DNA of 64,000 nt from Pseudomonas sp. UBA4617. Lineage in GTDB: Bacteria; Pseudomonadota; Gammaproteobacteria; Pseudomonadales; Pseudomonadaceae. A program made the translations under genes and the position numbers. The stretch spans positions 115,190 to 179,189 of the forward strand of contig NZ_DGIR01000039.1 of assembly GCF_002386445.1 (NCBI RefSeq). The letters run 5' to 3'. This document shows positions 43,158-51,837 of this stretch, piece after piece. The notes beneath the pieces are model-generated. The model ran no database searches and was not told where the DNA came from. It was given only the letters and a program-made list of their open reading frames with translations. Within the stretch, counting starts at the first letter, position 1, and the number at the start of each line of letters is the position of its first letter.

Positions 43158-45389
43158 TCACGCCTTGCGGGTCAGCGGCAGCGCCAGCCGGCGCTGGCCG
43201 GTGGCATCCGCCACCGCGTTGCCGAGGGCTGCCGCCATCGGGCCCTGGACGATTTCGGCTGCACCGAGGAAGGGCTGGCCAGGCTGGTCGATCAGGTGCA
43301 CTTCAACGTGTTTCGGAAGTTGCGGGAAGCGCAGGATCGGATAGCCACTCCAGTCATAGCTGCGTACGCCACCGGCGTCATAACTGACTGCCTCGTAGAG
43401 CGTCCAGCTGCTCGACTGGACGATACCGCCCTCGACCTGGTTGCGTAGCCCATCGGGATTGACGATCTGACCGACGTCCACCGCCGTGACCACCCGCTCG
43501 ATCTCGATCTCGCCGGTTTGCGGATGCACCTGGATTTCCACTGCCACCGCGCAGTAGCCCATGATGTTCTTGTAGCGGGCGAAGCCCAGGCCGACGCCCG
43601 TGCCCGGTGCAGACGAACGCCGTGGCCAGGCGAATTCATCGCGGGCCCGTTCGACCACGGCGCGGGCCCTTGGGTCGGTGAGGTGGCTCAGGCGAAATTC
43701 GACGGCATCCACGCCCGCCTGCGCCGCCAGTTCGTCCAGGCAGGCCTCGATGGCAAACACATTGATGTGGGCACCCAGCGAGCGCATTGCCGAAGTGCGA
43801 AACGGCATTTCGCTGATGAAATGCATGTCGATATCGCTTGCGCCCGTTTGATACAGCGGGATCGCGTTGCGGTCGCCGTCGCCTTCAGGCTGGGCAATCG
43901 GCACCGACGGCGCCGAGGCGAACGGGCGGGCAAGCATGCGCGCGGGCACCAGGCGGCCGGCGTTGGTGATGCGCTCGTTATGCGGCGTGGTCCATAACTG
44001 GTACTGCCAATGGTTGAGGCGGCCGCTGCTGTCCAGGTCGGCCTGCAGCTCGGTGAGCATGGCCGAGCTGTACGGTTCCCACAGGTTCTCCTGTTCACGC
44101 ATCCACTGCACGCGCACCGGCACGCCCGGCATGCGCATGGCGATGAGCGCCGCGTCGGCTGCGGCATCATCGGCGCCGTTGTGACCATAGCATCCGGAGC
44201 CTTCGGCATGGATGCAACGTACCGCTGTCAGCGGCAGGCCGAGCATTTCGGCGATGCCCGCACGCAGTGGGAAAACACCTTGGGTATGCGTCCAGACCGT
44301 CAACGTACCGTCCTTGAACCAGGCCACCGAACAGGAGGGGCCGATGGAACCGTGCATCAGATACTGTTTGGTGACGCGCGCCCGATAGGTCTTGCCACTT
44401 GAAGGCGCCGGCTGGCCTTGGTGGCGGATGGGGTAGCGCCTGGATTGCAGCTTGGGCAGCAGCTGGTGGATAACCGCCTGGTCCGGAATCACCTCGCCGG
44501 CGGTCCACGTCGCCGACCCGTAGCCCGCCCGCATGGCCTTGATGGCTTGCCATTCATCCTTGGCCACCACGGCAAGATAGTTGCCATCCTCGACCACCTT
44601 GACCACGCCCGGCAGGCGTTCGATCGCCTGGCTATCGAAGCCGGTGAGCTTGCAACCCGGCCTTGGTGGCCGGATCACCCGGGCATGGAGCATGCCCGGC
44701 AAGCGCATGTCCTGTACGAATGCCGCGCCACCGCTGACCTTGGCTGGAATATCCAGGCGTGGGATGGCGTGGCCGATGAGCTTGAACTGCTCAGGTGAAA
44801 GGTCCGGCGAGCTGGCCTTGGCGTATTGATGCAGGTCCACGCCCGCCACCGCCTCGGCATAGCTCATGCGGGCGCCGGACGGCGCCGTGATCATCGCATC
44901 GCCTGTGCGCAGCGACGACACTTCCACGCCCCAGCGCCTGGCAGCCGATTCCATCAGCATCTGCCGCACCTGCGCAGCGGCGTTGAACAGCGCCGTGCCG
45001 CTGTCGAAGAGGGTATGGCTGCCGGCCGTGTAGCCTTCGTTCGGCGTCAGCGCCGTGTCCGCCGTGAGGAAGGTCACCGCCGCCGGCGAGACGTCCAGCC
45101 GCTCGGCTGCGATCTGCAACAGCGCGGTTTTTACCCCGGTGCCCAGCTCCACTTTCCCGGTGTACACGGTGATGCCTTCCACGCCGACCCTGATCCACGC
45201 GTCGAGGTACGGGTTGGTGCGCAAGCTGCCCGGCAGGTCCGGGGCGAGCACGACAGTACCGAGGGTATCCACCTCGGTATCGGCCAGCGCCTTGCGGGCG
45301 GCCGGCAACAGCGCGAATGCCATCAGCAGGCTGCCGCCCTGCAGGAGCGCGCGACGACCGAATTCAGTTGTGGACGACATGCAGGCCAC
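43158..45389 (-). CDS. Molybdenum hydroxylase large subunit (isoquinoline 1-oxidoreductase beta type)
   Basis: 743 aa. A twin-arginine-type leader (EFGRRALLQGGSLLMAFALLPAA) suggests Tat export with its partner. Two aldehyde-oxidase/xanthine-dehydrogenase Mo-binding regions are seen: the duplicated GGAAFVQDMRLPGMLHARVIRPP and, further on, TVWTHTQGVFPLRAGIAEML, GSGCYGHNGADDAAADAAL, FRTSAMRSLGAHINVFAIEACLDELA, GVGLGFARYKNIMGYCA. Such proteins hydroxylate N-heteroaromatics or oxidise aldehydes. It overlaps the small subunit gene; starts at 45389 or 45380 are both possible. The substrate cannot be read from the sequence. Confidence 0.9.
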   Translation of the reverse strand: MACMSSTTEFGRRALLQGGSLLMAFALLPAARKALADTEVDTLGTVVLAPDLPGSLRTNPYLDAWIRVGVEGITVYTGKVELGTGVKTALLQIAAERLDVSPAAVTFLTADTALTPNEGYTAGSHTLFDSGTALFNAAAQVRQMLMESAARRWGVEVSSLRTGDAMITAPSGARMSYAEAVAGVDLHQYAKASSPDLSPEQFKLIGHAIPRLDIPAKVSGGAAFVQDMRLPGMLHARVIRPPRPGCKLTGFDSQAIERLPGVVKVVEDGNYLAVVAKDEWQAIKAMRAGYGSATWTAGEVIPDQAVIHQLLPKLQSRRYPIRHQGQPAPSSGKTYRARVTKQYLMHGSIGPSCSVAWFKDGTLTVWTHTQGVFPLRAGIAEMLGLPLTAVRCIHAEGSGCYGHNGADDAAADAALIAMRMPGVPVRVQWMREQENLWEPYSSAMLTELQADLDSSGRLNHWQYQLWTTPHNERITNAGRLVPARMLARPFASAPSVPIAQPEGDGDRNAIPLYQTGASDIDMHFISEMPFRTSAMRSLGAHINVFAIEACLDELAAQAGVDAVEFRLSHLTDPRARAVVERARDEFAWPRRSSAPGTGVGLGFARYKNIMGYCAVAVEIQVHPQTGEIEIERVVTAVDVGQIVNPDGLRNQVEGGIVQSSSWTLYEAVSYDAGGVRSYDWSGYPILRFPQLPKHVEVHLIDQPGQPFLGAAEIVQGPMAAALGNAVADATGQRRLALPLTRKA

Positions 45390-45846
45390 CGTTTTCGACT
45401 ACGCGGGTGATCGCTTCGATGATTCGCAGGTGCGTGCCGCAGCGACACAGGTTGCTGGCCATGTGCGCGCGGATGGTGGCTGCGTCGGGCTGCGGATTGT
45501 GCTCCAGCAGGGCCTGGGCGCGCATGATCATCCCGGCGATGCAGTACCCACATTGTGCGGCCTGGGTATCGATGAAGGCTTGTTGCAGCGGGCCTGGCCG
45601 TTCAGGCGTGCCCAGGCTCTCGACAGTGCGCACGTGGCGGCCTTGCATGCCGGCACACGGCGTCACGCAGGAGAATACCGGCTGGTCGTCGACGATGACG
45701 GTGCACGCGCCACACTGGCCCAGCCCGCAGCCGTACTTGGCGCCGTTGAGTTCCAGGTGGTTGCGCAAGGCATAGAGCAGCGGCATGTCCGGATCGATAT
45801 CCAGGCTGTGCAGCTTGCCATTGACTGTAAGGTTCACGTTGCTCAT
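45364..45846 (-). CDS. [2Fe-2S] subunit of the molybdenum hydroxylase (isoquinoline 1-oxidoreductase alpha type)
   Basis: 160 aa. It carries both clusters: plant-type ferredoxin ligands Cys40, Cys45, Cys48, Cys60 and the second all-helical cluster Cys99, Cys102, Cys134, Cys136 (CGYC ... LCRC). It passes electrons from the Mo centre to the cytochrome encoded upstream. The start at 45846 has GAGGAGA before it and overlaps the cytochrome stop (ATGA); an in-frame ATG at 45894 lies inside the cytochrome gene and is unlikely. Confidence 0.94.
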   Translation of the reverse strand: MSNVNLTVNGKLHSLDIDPDMPLLYALRNHLELNGAKYGCGLGQCGACTVIVDDQPVFSCVTPCAGMQGRHVRTVESLGTPERPGPLQQAFIDTQAAQCGYCIAGMIMRAQALLEHNPQPDAATIRAHMASNLCRCGTHLRIIEAITRVVENGGLHVVHN

Positions 45847-47111
45847 GGGGTCTCCTCGCGCAGAGCCTGAATAGTCGAATGCAAATCCGTCCACGGCCGA
45901 TCCGGGGCGGCTTGGCCACGGACGAAGGCCGCCAGGTCAGCGAGCTGTTGGTCGCTCAGGCTGGCGGCAAACGGTGGCATTGCCGGGCCGGGCTCACCGG
46001 GGGTGGGGGCAATGCCTTCCAGTACCGTCTTGATGAAGTTGCGTGGCGCAGGGGCCTGCACCGAGGACGTCGCCGTCAGCGCTGGCCTGCCGTCGATACT
46101 GCGCATCGGTGCGGCTGCGCCGTGGCAGCCCGCGCATGCAGCCTGGAACAGGTCACCACCCAGACTGGACGATTCGGCCGAGGCCACAGCCTTTGTTTCG
46201 AACCTGGCTGGTTGATGAGGAGATGCCGGCAAACTCAGCAGATATTCCGCCATGGCTTCGACGTCGCTTCGAGGCAGCCGTGCGAGTTCCTGGCTGACCG
46301 GGCGCATGGGGCCGGCCGCAGTGCCATGGCCGTCGACGACGTTGGCTTGCAGGTAGTCCACCAGTTGGGCTTGGGTCCAGGGCGTTTCGCGACTGGCCAG
46401 GCCGAGCAGGGAAGGGGCCTCCCAGCCGTCAACCACGCCACCGGCAAGCGCCTGGCCCGTTTTCTCGGCGCCGAGCAGGTTCAAAGGGGTATGGCATCCG
46501 CCGCAGTGGCCCGCGCCTTCGACCAGATAGCGGCCACGGTTCCACTGTGGCGACGCCTGTGCTGTCGGCACGAACGGCGCTGAATGCAGGAACAGCAGGT
46601 TCCAGCCCGCGACCAGCGGGCGAAGGTTCATCGGGAACTTCATGCGGTTGGGGGTTGCCGGCTGGTCCACCGGAGGCCCGCTCATCAGGTAGGCATAGGC
46701 GTCTGCCAGGTCCTGATCGTCGAGCAGCCGGTAATGCGTGTACGGGAAGGCCGGGTAGAGGAAATGCCCATCGCGGGAAATCCCGTCGCGCATGGCTCGC
46801 TGGAACGCTTCGAGTGGCCACTTGCCGATACCGGTCTGGGCGTCAGGTGTGATGTTGGTGCTGTACAGCGTGCCAAACGGCGTCACCAGCGGCAGGCCAC
46901 CCGCCAGGTACTTGCCGCCAGGGCGCGTATGACAGACCGCGCAGTCGCCGGCGGTGACGACCTTGGCACCACGCGCAATCTGTGCGGGTTCGAATAGCAT
47001 GGGCCGCTCGATCGGATCGATTGCCGGTCGCCACATCAACCCGAACGCTGCGGCTACCCCGCCCACGCCCAGTGCAATAGCTGCCAATGCCCAACGCTTC
47101 CTGTGCGACAT
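45843..47111 (-). CDS. Trihaem cytochrome c subunit of the molybdenum hydroxylase
   Basis: 422 aa. An N-terminal hydrophobic segment (about 7-26) serves as signal/anchor, then three CXXCH haem sites: CAVCH (57-61), CGGCH (203-207) and CAGCH (326-330), in three class I-like domains. It is the periplasmic electron acceptor of the hydroxylase, similar to the cytochrome partners of alcohol/gluconate dehydrogenases and IorAB-type enzymes. First gene of the operon; AGGTGG lies upstream of the ATG. Confidence 0.93.
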   Translation of the reverse strand: MSHRKRWALAAIALGVGGVAAAFGLMWRPAIDPIERPMLFEPAQIARGAKVVTAGDCAVCHTRPGGKYLAGGLPLVTPFGTLYSTNITPDAQTGIGKWPLEAFQRAMRDGISRDGHFLYPAFPYTHYRLLDDQDLADAYAYLMSGPPVDQPATPNRMKFPMNLRPLVAGWNLLFLHSAPFVPTAQASPQWNRGRYLVEGAGHCGGCHTPLNLLGAEKTGQALAGGVVDGWEAPSLLGLASRETPWTQAQLVDYLQANVVDGHGTAAGPMRPVSQELARLPRSDVEAMAEYLLSLPASPHQPARFETKAVASAESSSLGGDLFQAACAGCHGAAAPMRSIDGRPALTATSSVQAPAPRNFIKTVLEGIAPTPGEPGPAMPPFAASLSDQQLADLAAFVRGQAAPDRPWTDLHSTIQALREETP

Positions 47112-47237
47112 CGATACCCACCTCGTTCTGCGTCTTTAGCAACCAGCAACTCCCGGTATTGCCGGCTGCCGATCAGTTCAGGGCGAGCCTAAAGGAGCGC
47201 GGCTGGTGCGGGTATGGGGCGCTCGCGCAAGGCAGCT

Positions 47238-47252
47238 TTGCTCATTACGCAA
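47238..47252. promoter_or_regulatory. LysR-type T-N11-A dyad in the divergent promoter
   Basis: TTGCTCATTACGCAA is a TTGC-7 nt-GCAA inverted repeat with T-N11-A geometry. It lies 127 nt upstream of the cytochrome start and 134 nt upstream of the LysR start. A second GCGCAAGGC nearby (47225-47233) repeats the right half-site. Confidence 0.45.
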
Positions 47253-47385
47253 GGCTGACAGCGCGTGTCGGATAGCACGTCTGTTCAATCCCGAGGTCGG
47301 GCAGGTGGCTATGCTGCAGGCTGGTGCAACCTCGACTGGTGATGCCACCAGCTTCCCTCATGGCAATCTTCGGCAGGGTCGGTCA

Positions 47386-48288
47386 ATGGATAAGTTTCTC
47401 GCCTTGAGCATGTTCGTAGAGACGGTACGTTGCGGTGGCTACTCCGCTGCAGCGCGAAAGCTTGGCGTGGCAACATCGTCCGTGGCGCGTCAGGTTGCAG
47501 CACTGGAGGCGGAGCTGGGCACCACGCTCATTACCCGCAGCACACGCCAGAACCGCCTGACCGACCTGGGCCAAGCCTATTTCGACAACGCGGTGGGCAT
47601 TCTCGATGCGCTCGCTGCAGCCGATGGCATGGTCACCGACAGGGGCAGCGAAGCCAAAGGCAAGCTGCGGGTCAGCGTGCCGGTGGAGTTTGGCCGACGC
47701 TTGATCTCTCCCCACCTGGGACGGTTTCTGGCGAGCCATCCGGAGCTGGAGGTCAGCCTCAACCTCAGCGACGAGCGGGTGGACCTTTACAAGGACCGTA
47801 TCGACCTGACCGTGCGCCTGGGGTCGACCGTCTCCAGCGAAGATGTGATCTGCACCACCATCGGTCATTTCCAGCGCTGGCTGGTGGCCAGCCCGGCCTA
47901 CCTGGAGCGGCACGGTGCGCCGACGCAACCGAGCGAGCTCACCCGGCATTCCTGCATGCGCTTCGATTACGGCGGGCCGATGCGCGACTGGCTGTTCGAG
48001 GTGGCTGACGAGACGGTGCCCGTAGCGGTGCAGGGCCGCATGCAGAGCAACAATGCCGACATTCTCAGGCAGGCAGCAGTCGCCGGGCAGGGCGTTGCGC
48101 TGCTGGCCGACTGGCTGGTTGCCGAGGATGTGCAACAGGGCCGGCTTACCCGCTTGCTGCCCGAATATGAAGTGAACCCGATGTCAGTCAATGCCTCGAT
48201 CAATATCGTCTACCTGCCGATCAATCGCGCCTCGACGCGTATCAAGGCCTTTGCGCATTTCATGAAAGAGTTGGTCTGTGATGTCTAG
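47386..48288 (+). CDS. LysR-family regulator of the molybdenum hydroxylase operon
   Basis: 300 aa. HTH at about 1-60 (MFVETVRCGGYSAAARKLGV, TSSVARQVAALEAEL), then effector domain with GKLRVSVPVEFGRRLISPHLG, a sub-group often regulating oxidoreductases (DsdC/CrgA-like architecture). The frame is open to 47206, but the ATG at 47386 preceded by GCAGGG gives the normal LysR N-terminus. It is divergent from the cytochrome gene; control of that operon is inferred from layout and the T-N11-A dyad. Confidence 0.88.
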   Translation: MDKFLALSMFVETVRCGGYSAAARKLGVATSSVARQVAALEAELGTTLITRSTRQNRLTDLGQAYFDNAVGILDALAAADGMVTDRGSEAKGKLRVSVPVEFGRRLISPHLGRFLASHPELEVSLNLSDERVDLYKDRIDLTVRLGSTVSSEDVICTTIGHFQRWLVASPAYLERHGAPTQPSELTRHSCMRFDYGGPMRDWLFEVADETVPVAVQGRMQSNNADILRQAAVAGQGVALLADWLVAEDVQQGRLTRLLPEYEVNPMSVNASINIVYLPINRASTRIKAFAHFMKELVCDV

Positions 48289-48384
48289 CGACGTTGCGCA
48301 ACGCTCTATTGCGTGCGGTGTGGCTTCTGCCTGGGCAGCTGACGACGTACGCTGGGGTGAACTACCTCACTCCGGGCCTGGACC

Positions 48385-49011
48385 ATGCACATTCCCCCGC
48401 TCCTGGCATTCGACTTTCTTGACCCTTGGAGCTGGGTAGCGCAGCGCCGGCTTGCGCTCGCGATGAGTCAGGTCGGGCAACCCCTGAGCGTCACCTTTCA
48501 ACCCTGCCGCTCGCCATGGAGCCATGCCGCCGCCGGCATGGCCTACCACGACTTTCTCGAGCGTCGCTTTGGCACCCAGGCGCTGATTCAGCTATCCCTG
48601 GTGGCTGCGGAAATGCGCCAGCTCGGCATCGAACCGGCGTTCAGCCGGATCGTCCACCTGCCCGACACGCGCCCCGCGCTGGCCGCTGTACTGTGGCTGC
48701 AGCGTAGCGGGAAACCCGCTCATCACTTTGTCGAAAGTGCGTTCGAGGCCGTGTATTGCCATGGCCAGGATATTGGTGATCCGGCGGTTCTGGAACAGCT
48801 GCTGCAGCGACAACAAGTACCTCTGGGCGAAGTCGTGCAATTCATGCACAGCGACACGTTCAGTGATGAATTGCAGGCCAGCGAAGCCACGGCTGTGGCG
48901 TGGGCGGGACGCGTCATTCCGTCTTTGCGCATCAACGGTACGGTGGTATTCGGTGCGCAGACACCGAGTGTGCTGGCGCCGATGCTTGCCTCCTGGGCAC
49001 GCATGTCGTGA
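48385..49011 (+). CDS. DsbA/FrnE-fold protein lacking the CXXC motif
   Basis: 208 aa, no signal peptide. The opening strand LLAFDFLDPWSWVAQRRLALA corresponds to the FrnE/2-hydroxychromene-2-carboxylate isomerase start DPxCPW, but Ser-Trp stands where the redox cysteines would be. The C-terminal VIPSLRINGTVVFGAQTPS matches the cis-proline (VIP) loop and G-A-Q of the family. It is therefore more like the isomerase or glutathione-dependent branch than a disulfide oxidoreductase. It lies between the LysR gene and the transporter. Function unknown. Confidence 0.75.
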   Translation: MHIPPLLAFDFLDPWSWVAQRRLALAMSQVGQPLSVTFQPCRSPWSHAAAGMAYHDFLERRFGTQALIQLSLVAAEMRQLGIEPAFSRIVHLPDTRPALAAVLWLQRSGKPAHHFVESAFEAVYCHGQDIGDPAVLEQLLQRQQVPLGEVVQFMHSDTFSDELQASEATAVAWAGRVIPSLRINGTVVFGAQTPSVLAPMLASWARMS

Positions 49012-49110
49012 GGACTGTCTGAGGATCACGCGGGCAGACGGCGAATGAAGTTTCTCTTGTCGCTCGCAATGAATTTCGATTCGGACGCTTCATCCTCCAA
49101 ACATGCGCAT

Positions 49111-50472
49111 TCAAGTTCTGCTTTTTCGCCAATGCGCATGAGTACCGCACCCGCTCACTTCCTTTGCAAGGCTACCAGGTTCGTCGTCGATTTCCGCCAT
49201 GCTCAGCCGCGATGTTTCAGGCAACAACAACGAGCACAGCGCGACCAATGCCAGTGCGCCAGCGCCATACCACGCCACGCCTAGCGGATCGTTGTTAGTA
49301 AGGATAAGGATTGCAGTGGCGATGCTCGATGCTGTGCCGCCTCCCAGTGCTGCACCGATCTGATAGCTGGCCGAGATTCCCGAGTAGCGCATGTCACGGG
49401 GGAACTGCTCGCCCAGAAACGACGGTATCGGACCCTGGGTTGCGCCCATCAGCAGACCGGTCAGGCTGTAGGCAAACAGGGCGATACCGAAGCTCATCAT
49501 GCCTACCAGCTGGAAGAAGACGAACAGCCCGAGCGCCATCACCACGGCACCGAACACCATCACCGTGCGCCGGCCCAGACGGTCAGACAGGTAGCCGAAC
49601 AGCGGCGCGGAGAACACGATGGCGATCGACAAGGTCAGGTCGAACATCAACGCCTGGGTGCTGCCGAAGCCCACCTGGGTGGCGTAAGTCAGGAAGAAGG
49701 TGCTGCCGATGTAGGCGATGGTGCAGTAGCCGAAGGCGATGCCGGTGCACAGCAGCAGCTGACGTGGACGTTGACGCAAGGCATCGGCCAACGGTGCGCG
49801 GACCGGCCTGAGCGCCGGGGCGACGACCGGCATGGCGGCTTTCAGGCGTGCATACAGGCCGATCAGCACCAGTGTGCCGCCAAGCCAGAACGGAATGCGC
49901 CAGGCAAAGTCCACCAGATTGTCGTTGAAGGCAGCACTGACGATGGCGAACACCGCAGCGCCTAGGATGCCGCCGACGCCGATGCCCATGCTGGTGAAGC
50001 TACCCCACAACCCGCGCCTGCCTGGCGGCGCCGATTCAATGCCGAACAGCGCGGCACCGCCCCACTCGCCACCAGCGGCAAAGCCCTGGATCAGGCGCAA
50101 CAACACCAGCAGGATCGGGGCAGCGACGCCGATACTGGCATGGCTTGGCAAGCAACCAATAAGGAACGTGCTCAGGCCCATGAGCAGCAAGGTCGCGACC
50201 AGCACCTTCTGGCGACCGATGCGGTCACCGTAGTGGCCGAACACCAAACCACCCAGCGGACGGGCGAAGAAGCCGGCGCCAAAGGCGCTGAAGGCCACCA
50301 AGGTCGCGGTCAGGTGGTCCATCTGGGGGAAGAACACCTGGGGAAACACCAGCGCAGCCGCAGTGCCGTAGATGATGAAGTCATAGAACTCCAGCGCAGT
50401 GCCCATGCCGGAGACACAGAAGGTGCGCAGCGCAGACCGGGACGACGCAGGGTTGGAATGTTCCGCATGCAT
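49111..50472 (-). CDS. MHS-family (MFS) metabolite:proton symporter
   Basis: 453 aa with about 12 transmembrane helices. Signatures of the metabolite:H+ symporter family (ShiA, ProP, KgtP relatives): N-terminal GTALEFYDFIIYGTAAALVFPQVFFP, loop FGHYGDRIGRQKVLVATLLLMG, RLIQGFAAGGEWGGAALFGIESAP, and second half GYLSDRLGRRTVMVFGA. Substrates of this family are organic acids, betaines or shikimate. It is followed in the same direction after the acyltransferase-like gene, suggesting co-expression and import of that enzyme's substrate. Confidence 0.92.
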   Translation of the reverse strand: MHAEHSNPASSRSALRTFCVSGMGTALEFYDFIIYGTAAALVFPQVFFPQMDHLTATLVAFSAFGAGFFARPLGGLVFGHYGDRIGRQKVLVATLLLMGLSTFLIGCLPSHASIGVAAPILLVLLRLIQGFAAGGEWGGAALFGIESAPPGRRGLWGSFTSMGIGVGGILGAAVFAIVSAAFNDNLVDFAWRIPFWLGGTLVLIGLYARLKAAMPVVAPALRPVRAPLADALRQRPRQLLLCTGIAFGYCTIAYIGSTFFLTYATQVGFGSTQALMFDLTLSIAIVFSAPLFGYLSDRLGRRTVMVFGAVVMALGLFVFFQLVGMMSFGIALFAYSLTGLLMGATQGPIPSFLGEQFPRDMRYSGISASYQIGAALGGGTASSIATAILILTNNDPLGVAWYGAGALALVALCSLLLPETSRLSMAEIDDEPGSLAKEVSGCGTHAHWRKSRT

Positions 50473-50527
50473 TGTTGTTGTTCTCGTTGTCAGGGGCCCC
50501 GCCCTGTTCAGGCGGCACCGGGTGGGC

Positions 50528-51598
50528 TCAGAAACGTTCGAAGCCAGCCTTGGCCAGTTGCAGCGGCGTGCCCGCTACGTACTCCAGCGCGCAGCGCTCG
50601 GTATCGATCCCCACGCTCAGCAGGGTTTCCCAACGCTCGGTATCGGGCATGGCCATGTCCGGGTGGAAGCAGATCGGTGCACTGTCGCCTTGCGCGCCGC
50701 ACATGGCTTCGGCGCGGGCGCGCAGATCGGCGCTTCCCATCTGGCCGATCACCTGCTCCAGATGGCCCAGGCGACAGTGGGTGTCGGCGCGGTCGGCAAC
50801 CTGCTCGCCCAGGCTCAGCTGTGGGTCGAGGAAGTGGTTGGTGTGTAGCAACCAGCCGTCTTCACGCGGCAGCACCAGCGCCGTGCGCTCGGGGCTGAGT
50901 TCGATGCTGACGGCGCGCGGGCTGCTGTCCGCGCGGGAAAACACGGTGAGCACGGTGGAAGCGCTGACCCGCGCCGAACGGGCCAGTTCGATGGCTTCCT
51001 CGACACTGCTGGCGGTTTCGAGCAGACGGCGGGCAATCGCGTGCACCGGCACACCTCCGCTGTCGTTGTCGCTGACGTGATGGAGGATGTTGAAATGCAG
51101 GCCCAGACCTGCGCTGTTCACTCCCAGCTTGGCCAGCATGCCGAACTCGCAGAACAGCTTGACGTTCATGCCACGCTCGGTGCACAGCGCCAGCATCAGG
51201 CCGTGGGGGCACAGGCTGTCGTGCCAGTCCCAGGTCTGCAGGGTCTGTGGCGCACGCGGGCCACGGGGCGCATGCACAGTAGTGGAGCATTCGCTGTGTC
51301 GGGTGCGCGCCGCCAGTACCTCGGTTCGGGCGTTCAGGCTTGCCAGCTGCCACAACGGCAGGTCGGCGCCGCAGGCCATACCGATCACTTCGGCCGCCAG
51401 GTTCGGGCTCCAGGCTTCCAGGGCGGCGAGGCTGTTTTCGCCGATGCGCTGCGCCTCACGCAGGGACACGCCCACCCGCGCAAAGAAGTCCAGGTACAGC
51501 TGGGTGGAATGGCGGATCTGTTCGGCGAAGCGCTCGCCGATCTGGCGACCACGCTCAGCGGGCATGCGGATATCGGTGACTAGGGTGTGGATCTTCAC
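50528..51598 (-). CDS. Penicillin acyltransferase-like (C45/AAT family) Ntn hydrolase
   Basis: 356 aa from a GTG at 51598 that has AGGAG 10 nt upstream; the frame is open further to 51670 without family similarity. The sequence matches the acyl-CoA:6-aminopenicillanate acyltransferase family: IGMACGADLPLWQLASLNARTEV, then ECSTTV, in which Cys104 is the expected autocatalytic nucleophile (Cys103 in the Penicillium enzyme). Such proteins cleave themselves before the cysteine and hydrolyse or transfer acyl amides. No signal peptide. Located between the MHS transporter and a LysR gene, it is a likely catabolic amidase. The substrate is unknown. Confidence 0.85.
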   Translation of the reverse strand: MKIHTLVTDIRMPAERGRQIGERFAEQIRHSTQLYLDFFARVGVSLREAQRIGENSLAALEAWSPNLAAEVIGMACGADLPLWQLASLNARTEVLAARTRHSECSTTVHAPRGPRAPQTLQTWDWHDSLCPHGLMLALCTERGMNVKLFCEFGMLAKLGVNSAGLGLHFNILHHVSDNDSGGVPVHAIARRLLETASSVEEAIELARSARVSASTVLTVFSRADSSPRAVSIELSPERTALVLPREDGWLLHTNHFLDPQLSLGEQVADRADTHCRLGHLEQVIGQMGSADLRARAEAMCGAQGDSAPICFHPDMAMPDTERWETLLSVGIDTERCALEYVAGTPLQLAKAGFERF

Positions 51599-51837
51599 TG
51601 CGGGGGAACTCCTGGTACAGCAGGCTCGAGGAATCGTTGCTGTTCTGGAACGAGTGAGGCCGCCTCGCACCCCTGGGGCATGTACTTGCCGTGTGAACGA
51701 CAGGGCAAGGGACCGGGCACGAAGTGGCCGCCGTGTTCAAGCAACCACCGCTAGCCTAGCGAGCCACTCCCGGTCGATCATCGGCACGACCCGCACAACT
51801 TTTGTGCCTGAATGGAACAATTGAACCCGCTGCGCGG

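Noticed and set aside
47206..47385. Sixty-residue N-terminal extension of the LysR regulator
   Set aside because: LysR proteins begin within a few residues of the HTH; the ATG at 47386 has a ribosome site and the extension would cover the divergent promoter and T-N11-A dyad.
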